From the NCBI RefSeq assembly GCF_964355755.1, contig NC_092675.1, positions 14,833,312 to 14,897,311 on the forward strand: 64,000 nucleotides of DNA, read 5' to 3'. This document shows positions 27,401 through 34,507 of this stretch, in pieces. The DNA comes from Antedon mediterranea. Taxonomy: Eukaryota; Echinodermata; Crinoidea; Comatulida; Antedonidae. Position numbers and translations under genes: made by a program. The stretch's first letter is position 1. The number at the start of each line of letters is the position of its first letter. Below the pieces are notes generated by a model, which had not been told where the DNA came from, made no database searches, and saw only the letters and a list, made by a program, of their open reading frames with translations.

Positions 27401-30400
27401 AAGAGCGCGCATCAATATTTAACGTATTCAAATTTCTTCTACACGCTAATACGTTGTTGCTGAGATAATTTCATTTCGGAATTGCTACCTTCGCGTTTCA
27501 TTTTAAAACCGTCAACATGTTAAAAATTGCAATAAATAGCGGGTCCCGTAATTTCACATATTCTACACTGTATGTGATATGGATACAGATTATACTGTGT
27601 ATACTATATATGAATTTAAATAATAAAATTCAGCAATAACAACATATCATATTCTTCAGTTCAGGTCATAATGCCAACGTGAACACTTCCTTTTGTCCTC
27701 AACCTATCCCCTTAATGTTAATGTTGCACCACTTGCGCGGCGGATAACCAAACTCGTCAAAGTGACGAGTTACATGTCTAGTTCTTTGTTATTCTTCTTT
27801 CTTTCCCGGATTTTTGTGCGTCGCATATCCCCTATTGCTTGTAAACATAACTTTGTATAACTTTGTCAAAAGATTGACCTGTAGCTGTGCAAGAAACTTC
27901 GTTATATGACGTTAGAGTCGCGCAGCGTAAGTTACGCACGATTTTATGAATTTCAATGATTGATCATAGATTATAAACCAAAAGTAATTTTGTTTTAACA
28001 CTTAGTGAAAATTTAAGTCATATCAAGGGCAAACTTTCTATGGATTAAAAATGACATGTTTCACAAGAAGTTACGCGCGCACGCGCATTTAAAATTTAAA
28101 AATTCGCAAATTTAATTTCTAATCAACTTTCTACGCTGATCATGACATTTTGAGCATGTCAAAAATTCCCACGCGCGCGAAACAATTTACGCGTAAGGTG
28201 CGCACGGAGCATGAAAATCATGTGTTTTTTTCTTGAATTATGATTTTACAGCCTTTCCTAGTCATTTCAAAAAAGATTTACATCATTTCAAATTAAAATG
28301 ACGTCATACGAACACGTTGACTTACACCACTTGCGCGCGTTTTAGTTGCAAAAGTGACAACATATTGTCAAAATTAAGCCTATTTTTAATCTATTATAGC
28401 TCCACAGGATCATCCACGACCCCCAATTTTTTAAATTGAATATGTACCTATGCAGATATGTTGTAGATATGAATTCATGCAGAACCTTTACCACTCGGAT
28501 GTTATGACGTCATCGTATGGCCACACGAATGTAAAATATAGGATTTTTTACTTTTTCGTTATTGCTCATCACATTTAATAGAGCGCATCTCACTTTTACG
28601 TGCCCAAAATTCTTCAAATTTGTTTTAATGTAATTATTTAGATAATTAGGTGATCATTTAGAAGAAAATGAACACCTATTGTTATTGTATGAAATCTTTA
28701 TTAGGTGATCATTTAGAATAAAATGATCACCTATTGTTATTGTATCAAATCTTTATTATTGGTTATCCGCAACGAAGTTGCAGGATAACCTCTTGTTATT
28801 GTACGAAATCATCATCAACATCAACTTTTTAGTTATCCGCTTAGTAGCGGATAACTCCTTGTGATTGTATTGGATCAATATTTTTTTTTTCTGTATTATT
28901 AGTTATCCGCATTGAGCGGATAACTCCTTGTAACTGTCCTGTTACTTTTTAGTTATCCGCATTCAGCGGATAACTCCTTGTAACTGTACGAAATCATCGC
29001 GCGATTTTATGATTTTTTATGATTGATCATAGACTAAAAACCAAAAGTCATTTTGTATTGACATTTAGTGAAAATTTAAGTCATATCAAGGGAAAACTTT
29101 CTATGGATTAAAAATGGCATGTTTTACAAGAACTTACGCGCGCACGCGCATTTAAAATTTCAAAATGCGCAAAATTAATTTCTAATCAACTTTCTACGCT
29201 GATCAGGACATTTCGAGCATGTCAAAAATTCCCACGCGCGCGAAAAAATTTACGCGTAAGGTGCGCACGTAGCATGAAAACTATGTGTTTTTCTCTTGAA
29301 TTATGATTTTACAGCCTTTTTAGTCATTTTAAAAAAGATTGACATCATTTCAAATTAAAATGACGTCATATGAACATGTTGATTGAGACCATTTGCGCGC
29401 GTTTTAGTTGAAAAAGTTATAAAATATTGTCAAAATAATGCCTATTTTGAATCTATTATAGCTCTTCAGGATCAAAGGTGACCCCAATTTTTTTAAACTT
29501 ATTATGCAAGAAGATAAATTGTAGATATAAATTCATGCACAATTTTTACCTCTCGGATGTTATGACGTCATCGTATGGCCACACGAATGTATAATATAGG
29601 ATTTTTGTCTCTTTCGTTATTGCTCATCACTTTCAATAGAGCGCATCTTGCTTATCCGTATTCCATTTCCTCCGAGATTTTAAAATTATCTAGGTCAATC
29701 AACTATCTTTCAAATGAGTTAAAAATATTTTAATTGTTATGACGTCATCATGCCTAAAAATTGTAATTAACAGGGTCATTAATTTCATCTTTACAGTAAA
29801 TTTTAATCTGTTATCTCGTACGAATAAAATGTGATAATCACGATTAAAACGTTTTCAGGAAGCTATGGGATTGTAGATACTAAATCATGTGAACTTTTCG
29901 CCAATTAGATATTGTGACGTCATCATATGGCCAATTAAATAAACAAAGTCGTATTTTCATGTTTTGCGTCATAGTTCATTACATTTAAAAGAGCGCGCAT
30001 CAATATTACATGTATTCAAATTTCTTCTAAACGTTAATATGTTGTTGCTGAGATAATTTCCTTCCGAAATTACTACCTTCGCGTTTCATTTTGAAACCGT
30101 CAACATGTTAAAAATTGGAATAAAATACGGGTCCTGTAATTTCACCTATTTTACAATGTCGGTGTTATGTATACAGATTGTGTATACTATATGACACAAA
30201 ATATACAGCATTCAGCACTAACAACACATCATATTCTTCAGTTCAGGTAATAATGCCATAATCTTTTTCTGTGTGCAAAATTTCAACGTATGACGTGCGC
30301 GTGGCGTTTGTCAAGCGGATAACTAACTCGTCAAAGTGACGAGTTTCATGTCTAGTTCTTATTTCTTTCCCGTTTTTTTGTGGCTCACGTATCTCTAAAA

Positions 30401-33104
30401 TGTGTAAACATAATATTTCATAACTTTGACAACATGTGGGCATTTACGTGAAGTTGTGCACCTCCTATTTTGAATGACGTCAGAGTTGCGCAACGTGACT
30501 TACGCGTGATTTTATGATTTTTAATGATTGATCATAGCTTAAAAACCAAGCGTAATTTTTTTTTTACCCTTTATGAAAATTTAAGTCATATCAAGGGCAA
30601 ACTTTTAGTTAACTAAAAATTAATTTCTAATAAAATTTTTACGCCATTCATGACATTTTGCGCATGTCAAAATTTCCCGCGTGCGCGAACAATTTTGCGC
30701 GTGTGGCGCGCACGCAGTATAAAAATCTTGTTTTTTTCTATTAAATTGTGATTTTCCAGCCTTTCCTAGTCATTTTTAAAAAGATTGACATCATTTCAAA
30801 TTAAAATGACGTCATAGGTACACGTTGTTTTAGACCATTTGCGTGCGTTTTTGTTGCAAAAGTTACAAAATATTGTCAAAATTATGCCTGTTTTGAAACT
30901 ATTATAGCTCCTCAGGATCAACCGTTACCCCCGATTTTTTTAACTTAATATGTAAAAATTGAAAGCAGATATGTTGTAGATATGAATTCGTGCAGAATTT
31001 TTTCCTCACGGATGTTGTGACGTCATCGTATGGCCACACGAATGTAAAAAATAGGATTTTAGTCTCTTTCGTTATTGCTCATCGCATTCAGTGGAGCGCA
31101 TCACGCTTATCCGTTTTCCATTTTCACCCCGATTTTGATATTGTCTAGGTCAATCAATTATCTTTCGCATGAGTTAAAAATATTTTAATTTTTATGACGT
31201 CATCATGCCTAAAAATTTAAATTACATGTGGCATTAATTTCATCTTTACAGTAAATTTTAATCTGTTATAGCTTGTAAGAATAAAATGTGATAATCACGA
31301 TTAAAACGTTTTCTAGAAGCTATTGGATTGTAGATAGGAAATCATGTGAAAATTTTGCCAATCGGATGTTGTGACGTCATCATATGGCCAGTTAAATGAA
31401 AAAAGTTGTATTTTCATCTTTTGCGTCATAATTCATTACATTTAAAAGAGCGCGCATCAATATTTTACGTATTTAAATTTCTTCTACACATTAATATGTT
31501 GTTGCCGAGATAATTTCCTTCCGAAATTGCTACCTCAGTGTTTCATTTTGATACCGTCTCCATGTTAAAAATTGAAATAAATGGCGGGTCCCGTAATTTC
31601 ACCTATTCTACACTGTATATATTAATATATATACAGATTATACTGTTTGTACTATATACTATATGACACAAAATTGACAGAATTCAGCACTAACAACATA
31701 TCATATTCATCAGTTCAGGTCATAATGCCATAATCTTTTTCTGTGTGGAATATTCCAACGTATGACGTGCACGTGGCGTTTGTCGTGCGGATAACTAACT
31801 CGTCAAAGTGACGAGTTACATGTCTAGTCTTATCTTACTACTACTACTACAAATAAAACAGTATTAACACAATACACGTAAAATTGCACAACGTATTATT
31901 AAAGCTGATCTAACGCCTTGTTCATTTATCTATGAAAAGAGTATTCTAAAAAAAGTAAACAATATTATGAAAGACCCCACTCATCCGTTACATTACTGTT
32001 ATAACTTAAATAGATCAGGCATTAGGCTACGACCTCCAAGAGCAAATCTTTGTAGAACTAGAAAATCTTTTGTTGTAATTAGCATTCATATTTTTAATTC
32101 TAATGTAAGACGTTAATGCAATTTTTAATAGTTTTACATTTTTAACAGTATTTTTAACTTTTTATCTTGTATTTTTAATCTGTTATTATACTGCACGTTT
32201 TTAAATTGTTGCAATATTGTTGTTTTAATCTACCAAGCAAAGTGAATTTCCATTTTTATAGACAAATAAAATTTCTTGAATCTTGAATCTTGATACAATT
32301 TGTTTAAGTAATATACCATTTTTACTTTTACATGTGGATGAAAAATAGTATTGTTTCCTATACAAAAATGTTATATCGAATCCCAACTGAACGAGTTTTT
32401 TTGTTCATGTACAGCTAGGCTCATCTAACCTACAGTATTTTGCCATTCTCGATCTTGGTCATATAGCCATATCAGTTTGTGCACTATCATAAACTATTAA
32501 TATTATTGATGTAACTGCCTAATCAATAGAACATATAAAAGAATTTTGAATACATCAACATAATTTACAAAACATGATGATGTTGAAAATAATAAATTTA
32601 ATTTGACAAAGCCCATTACTTTCTGCAAAGAAATGGTTTCATATTTTTCATCATAAATCTTTAGTTTAGTTATTAGCTCATTTTTCTTAAAAGTATAAGA
32701 TTGTTTCATAAACTCACCAATCAAATGCCATGTTTTCCGCTTTCCATAGCGACAGGATATGTCTTTTCTATCAGATTCATAGCCAATGAGAGGTGTGCAT
32801 ATACCATCTGTGATTTGTCCAAGTAACATGAGGTAACCTGCTATATTATTCCTACAGTAGGAACCAAAAGTGAAGAATCATTTATTAAAATATTAAGAGT
32901 TTCAATATATTTTTGAGTAAAGTAAAAGATGTTTTAACTGCATATGATAATATTGACATTGACTTACTCGAATTTAAGGACTTGATGAAAAAATAACAGA
33001 AGATAACTGAACCACATTGATGCACAAAGGTCATTAAGAACATGGCCGACACCATATGTGTAACGTCTGACTAGTGACAAGGTTTTTGGTTCTTCTGAGG
33101 TCAT
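9389..33104 (-). CDS. MFSD12: MFSD12-like major facilitator transporter, nine exons, 3' end missing
   Basis: Nine minus-strand exons chain in phase into 404 codons plus two bases. The order of motifs is that of MFSD12: [16 protein letters not shown] (helix 1), [20 protein letters not shown] followed by YGKRKTWH (the MFS motif-A loop after helix 2), [19 protein letters not shown] (after helix 4), [18 protein letters not shown] (helix 6), [16 protein letters not shown] (start of the C-terminal half) and [18 protein letters not shown] (helix 11 region). Known of the family: MFSD12 is a 12-helix carrier of lysosomes and melanosomes needed for cysteine import. All eight introns are GT-AG; lengths run from 116 nt to 13.5 kb. 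The start is ATG 33104, with an in-frame TAG three codons upstream. The vertebrate protein is about 480 residues, so helix 12 and the C-tail are missing; the last exon must lie left of 9389 or beyond the window. No frameshift or stop was seen, so the gene looks functional. Paralogy to another MFS_2/GPH-type carrier is the main alternative. Confidence 0.93.
9484..10756. other. MFSD12 intron 8 with weak plus-strand coding-like stretches
   Basis: The plus strand has a 60-codon frame at 9864-10046 ([20 protein letters not shown]..., good ATG context, preceded by GGCGGAATC), another at 10162-10350, and an unstarted stretch near 10425-10565 reading [20 protein letters not shown]. Together they look like fragments of one unrecognised protein on the strand opposite MFSD12, possibly a decayed processed copy. 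I cannot name it. Confidence 0.3.
10757..10924 (-). CDS. MFSD12: MFSD12 exon 8
   Basis: It encodes 56 codons, [20 protein letters not shown] to [13 protein letters not shown] (helices 9 and 10). The acceptor is CTTAAG and the donor GTAAGT, with phase 0 at both ends. Confidence 0.92.
11268..11360 (-). CDS. MFSD12: MFSD12 exon 7
   Basis: It encodes 31 codons, [20 protein letters not shown] to NDHLGRK (helix 8 and the start of the next loop). The acceptor is a T-run followed by AG, the donor is GTATGT, and the phase is 0 at both ends. Confidence 0.92.
11597..11689 (-). CDS. MFSD12: MFSD12 exon 6
   Basis: It encodes 31 codons, [20 protein letters not shown] to TLQSNK (helix 7). The acceptor is CCATAG and the donor GTATGT. 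The phase is 0 at both ends. Confidence 0.92.
11815..11979 (-). CDS. MFSD12: MFSD12 exon 5
   Basis: It encodes 55 codons, [20 protein letters not shown] to LKQIQFYQ, covering helix 6 and the central cytoplasmic loop. The acceptor is TTTCAG. The donor reads CAG/GTCTCA, a weak match to consensus, but the protein continues exactly at the family boundary FYQ/V. Confidence 0.9.
12326..13520. mobile_element. TIR transposon, 28-bp perfect TIRs, possible captured promoter
   Basis: The ends start CATGGATTAAAGAATAGAAG and are identical inverted repeats for 28 bp (12326-12353 and 13493-13520). A possible 3-bp AAC duplication flanks it, so a Harbinger-type origin is possible. The interior is CpG-rich near 12360-12560 and holds a well-placed ATG (12562) opening 20 codons, [20 protein letters not shown], then a stop. 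A hairpin GGTGATTGG/CCAATCACC lies near 13180-13230. No transposase is visible. It sits in MFSD12 intron 4. Confidence 0.75.
13521..14715. other. Intron 4 filler
   Basis: This is AT-rich intronic DNA with short microsatellites (CTA/TAC runs near 14060-14105). Nothing else was recognised. Confidence 0.5.
14728..14845. repeat. 33-bp direct repeat pair
   Basis: GAGTACGATGATATTGACTG followed by (A/T)GTAATTTTC occurs at about 14733 and 14814, some 80 bp apart. It is probably part of the same SINE-like unit as the neighbouring tRNA-like sequence. Confidence 0.6.
14884..14963 (-). repeat. tRNA-like sequence, probable SINE head
   Basis: The minus strand shows an A-box-like GTGGCGCAGCGGATGAAGCG and a B-box-like AAGTTCAAGTCTC, 34 nt apart. 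The 3' acceptor strand does not pair, so this is a tRNA-derived SINE head or pseudogene and not a working tRNA. Confidence 0.5.
15109..16266 (+). mobile_element. G-class HINE, single uninterrupted copy
   Basis: The 5' palindrome GGTTATCCGCACTT...GGCGGATAACC (15109-15133) is preceded by TT. The body starts TTCTTTCTTTCCCAGAATTT. The 3' end reads GCGGATAACC, TAACTCGTC hairpin, CAAAT, CTAG at 16266, then T. At 1158 bp it is the cleanest reference copy of the class. It lies in MFSD12 intron 4, opposite in orientation to the gene, and ends 39 bp from exon 4. Confidence 0.88.
16306..16423 (-). CDS. MFSD12: MFSD12 exon 4
   Basis: It encodes [20 protein letters not shown] to TPADKPQFM (helix 5 and the following loop). 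The acceptor is TTATAG and the donor GTAAAT. A G-class HINE ends only 39 bp downstream of this exon, at 16266. Confidence 0.9.
16424..17976. other. MFSD12 intron 3 filler
   Basis: AT-rich; a purine-rich tract lies at about 17050-17090 (GGAGAGGAGGGGGAGAGAGA). No coding or transposon structure was recognised. Confidence 0.5.
17981..18527. mobile_element. TTAA-target MITE, copy 1
   Basis: TTAA/AGATGTATTGTCCCTTGA at the left and GGGACAATACAGCT/TTAA at the right. The interior (GCGAGCGAAAGTAAACAAAG, CAAACAAGCGCGTTGCAT) is shared with 33473-33978. TTAA duplication plus an AG start suggests a Kolobok-like MITE. It is non-coding and lies in intron 3. Confidence 0.82.
18984..19194 (-). CDS. MFSD12: MFSD12 exon 3
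   Basis: It encodes [20 protein letters not shown] through ELNAIR, including the family signature [19 protein letters not shown]. The acceptor is TTCCAG and the donor GTTTGA. The open frame runs on into both introns, so the upstream in-frame ATG near 19294 is not a real start. Confidence 0.93.
19496..19843. mobile_element. TTAA-target MITE, copy 2
   Basis: TTAA/AGATGTATTGTCC...GGACAATACATCT/TTAA. It is shorter than the other copies (348 bp) and diverged in the middle. It lies in MFSD12 intron 2, 300 bp upstream of exon 3. Confidence 0.8.
20037..20205 (+). pseudogene. LINE reverse-transcriptase C-terminal relic
   Basis: Two plus-strand frames give [19 protein letters not shown] and then [20 protein letters not shown]. 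This is the conserved region after the RT domain of many metazoan LINEs (the ...LLYGSE.W motif). Stops and a frameshift show that it is dead. Confidence 0.6.
20392..20421 (+). mobile_element. B-class HINE 5' palindrome without a matching 3' end nearby
   Basis: AGGTGATCATTT...AAATGATCACCT, preceded by TT and followed by the class-specific ATTGTTATTGTATG. An A-class element starts 25 bp later. No B-class 3' end follows before the next nest, so the rest has been lost or replaced. Confidence 0.7.
20446..21262 (+). mobile_element. A-class HINE, internally deleted copy
   Basis: The 5' palindrome is shortened (AGTTATCCGCAGATAACT). The body jumps from the early CATGTTTCACACGAAA segment straight to GTGGATTGTAGATAC, so about half is missing. 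The 3' end is intact: hairpin, TCATGT, CTAG at 21262, then T. It is 817 bp. Confidence 0.82.
23468..26648 (+). mobile_element. B-class HINE interrupted by an A-class HINE
   Basis: The 5' palindrome AGGTGATCATTT...AAATGATCACCT is at 23468-23497, and the body resumes at 25122 with TTCTTTTTATTGTTTCTG. The 3' end is TGATCACCTATAATTCGTC hairpin, AAATT, CTAG at 26648. The A element (23552-25121) sits just downstream of the palindrome. Confidence 0.86.
23552..25121 (+). mobile_element. A-class HINE, full-length reference copy
   Basis: The 5' palindrome AGTTATCCGCATTCAGCGGA TAACT (23552-23576) is preceded by TT; a partial arm lies at 23537. The body starts TTCTTCTTTCTTTCTGTCAT. The 3' end is GCGGATAACT, hairpin AACTCGTCA/TGACGAGTT, TCATGT, CTAG. 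At 1570 bp it carries two modules centred on TGACGTCATCGTATGGCCA (24322) and TCATCATATGGCCAG (24681). No coding capacity. Confidence 0.88.
27782..28647 (+). mobile_element. G-class HINE body, 5' part
   Basis: It begins right after the CTAG at 27781 with the G-specific TTTCTTTCCCGGATTTTTG and runs through one module (TCATCGTATGGCCAC near 28510). It stops where the palindrome cluster begins. Its own palindrome is not visible. Confidence 0.7.
28648..28975 (+). repeat. Cluster of six HINE 5' palindromes
   Basis: In order: B (28648-28677), B (28703-28732), G (28761-28790), A (28831-28856), A (28901-28925), A (28951-28975). Each is preceded by TT and followed by its class-specific leader. This is what repeated insertion just inside a previous element's 5' end would leave. 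Confidence 0.85.
28951..30355 (+). mobile_element. A-class HINE
   Basis: It is entered from the last palindrome of the cluster; the leader is fused early to CGCGCGATTTTATG, so about 150 bp of 5' body is missing. The 3' end is GCGGATAACT, hairpin, TCATGT, CTAG at 30355, then T. Confidence 0.8.
30356..31827 (+). mobile_element. A-class HINE body with 3' end
   Basis: It starts TTCTTATTTCTTTCCCG without a palindrome of its own; one of the clustered A palindromes at 28831-28925 is the likely 5' end. The 3' end is GCGGATAACT, hairpin, ACATGT, CTAG at 31827, followed by T. Confidence 0.8.
31877..32296 (+). pseudogene. LINE 3'-terminal fragment
   Basis: An open stretch to 32116 reads [20 protein letters not shown]...[10 protein letters not shown]...[11 protein letters not shown], the C-terminal tail of a Jockey/CR1-like LINE polyprotein. 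A T-rich 3' UTR follows, ending in AATAAA and a TTGAATCT microsatellite tail, as in LINEs of this type. It is 5'-truncated and lies in MFSD12 intron 2. Confidence 0.65.
32718..32851 (-). CDS. MFSD12: MFSD12 exon 2
   Basis: It begins [20 protein letters not shown] and ends at TWHLI plus one base, donor GTGAGT. It carries the MFS motif-A loop, GYESDR followed by YGKRK. A nearer acceptor-like CAG at about 32841 would break phase; the TAG acceptor at 32852-32854 keeps it. The 13.5-kb intron that follows holds most of the HINE nests. Confidence 0.93.
32968..33104 (-). CDS. MFSD12: MFSD12 exon 1 (start codon exon)
   Basis: It encodes residues 1-45 plus two bases, from [20 protein letters not shown] to HQVLKF. 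The donor GTAAGT begins at 32967. An in-frame TAG lies 9 nt upstream of the ATG. A possible 5'-UTR acceptor (CTACAG) lies just upstream, so an earlier non-coding exon may exist. The following intron is only 116 nt. Confidence 0.93.
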
Positions 33105-33472
33105 TTTGATCTATATCTGTAGTTGAATACTTCTATTCCAAGAAAGAAAATAAAAAGGTTGGAAAAATGGCTGTGGAAGAAACTTCTACAGACACAGCTA
33201 AGTTTTGTCATTTACACCATATCTTGTCCCTTTATGTGTTGTGTTGACCCACAGCAGAATAATAATTAAGTCTTAAAACTATTCAGATGTTGAAACATTG
33301 TCCACCTCAAACAGACTATTTCAAGAATCTATTTAACCTTGCATGCAAAAGAGTATTTCCTAACATCCAGCCAAGATTTAATTTTATAAAATTCGATACA
33401 AGTCCACTTTATTGTCAAAATCTTCAATTTTACAATTTTGAGATTTTTTTAACTTAATAGTAGAATCATTAA
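33105..33472. other. Immediate upstream region of MFSD12
   Basis: This should hold the 5' UTR and promoter. I see a possible acceptor (CTACAG) next to the start codon, but no clear TATA box or CpG island. Confidence 0.3.
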
Positions 33473-33978
33473 AGATGTATTGTTCCTTGAAACACAAAAA
33501 AATGAAGGTCAAAACATTCTAAATTCAAAATTCGAGCCAAAGGCAACAAGTTTACGTAATTAACAGGTAAATTTGTTTGATTACATTTCGTCTGGAAAAT
33601 TGTCACGAGCGAAAGTAAACAAAGATTTTAAACCATGAGTACGCATTATGTCTATGCTAATTAGGATTGTTTACAACTCGTCACGTTTGAGAAGGTATTT
33701 TCACAAAGATGGTGAGGAAGTTTTATAATCATGCATACAGAGTAGCCAAACAAGCGCGTTGCATCATGGGATATGTTTTGATCGAAAACTTTGACTGGAA
33801 GTCAAAGTTATTTTTTTAACAAAAAAACATAGTTGTATTTCAGTTATATGAGTTTTTTTTTTTTAATTGTTGGTGATAGTTAATAACTATTATGATACTT
33901 ACTTACAAAATTACCAACCTTTTTTCGAAATCTGTTATTTTTTATTTTTTGGGAATTAGTCAAAGGGACAATACATCT
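33473..33978. mobile_element. TTAA-target MITE, copy 3
   Basis: TTAA/AGATGTATTGTTCC...GGGACAATACATCT/TTAA, 506 bp, the best-preserved TIR pair of the three. It lies about 370 bp upstream of the MFSD12 start codon. Confidence 0.84.
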
Positions 33979-33982
33979 TTAA

Positions 33983-34452
33983 ATAATGTGATAAATATTT
34001 AAATGAACAAGTTAACTATATTTTAAAGTTTTGATTAAATAAATTGCATGCCATGTAGGCCAACAGTTTTGAGAATCTGAAATGGTTTAAGGATGTTTTT
34101 GCTGTGTCAGTCTAGCCCTCTCTTACTAATATTCTAATACATTTCTGAAGGAAAAACGTTCTGAATATATCATCTAGAGATTACACTTCAACACTCTATT
34201 GGCCTTATTTAACCTACAATTCTCTGAATTTAACATTGATATATGATTGATTGGAATAAAACATATGAATAAGATGGGAATTAACATTAAACCGTCATTT
34301 TATGTACTGTACAACGTACATGCTCTTATTCATCTAGACATGGAGTTCTTTAGTGTTGCTTTCCCAGTATAGTTCATTATCAATTATTAACCCCAAGTAC
34401 TTGTGTCTATCTAATATTTCCACATTCTCATTATTACAATATTTACATAATT
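33983..34452. other. Unassigned intergenic stretch
   Basis: AT-rich. A segment near 34340-34440 (CCCAAGTACTTGTGTCTATC) may be an old LINE relic. Nothing firmer was seen. Confidence 0.35.
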
Positions 34453-34507
34453 AGGTGATCATTTAGAATAAAAAGATCACCTATTGTTATTGTATCAAAT
34501 CTTTATT

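Larger units (their letters stand above)
21263..27781 (+). mobile_element. HINE body with G-class 3' end, 5'-truncated and split by a TIR transposon
   Basis: The body resumes mid-element at ACCAAAAGACATTTC, breaks at 21572 where a TIR transposon has inserted, and continues at 26771 with ATACGTCATACGAGCACG. It ends GCGGATAACCAAACTCGTC..., ACATGT, CTAG at 27781. The last 430 bp closely match 43093-43540, including an unusual CAACGTGAACACTTCC segment. Confidence 0.75.

Noticed and set aside
28648-28975. Regularly spaced palindromes as a CRISPR-like array
   Set aside because: The units belong to three classes, spacers are conserved element leaders and not unique sequences, and the DNA is animal nuclear.
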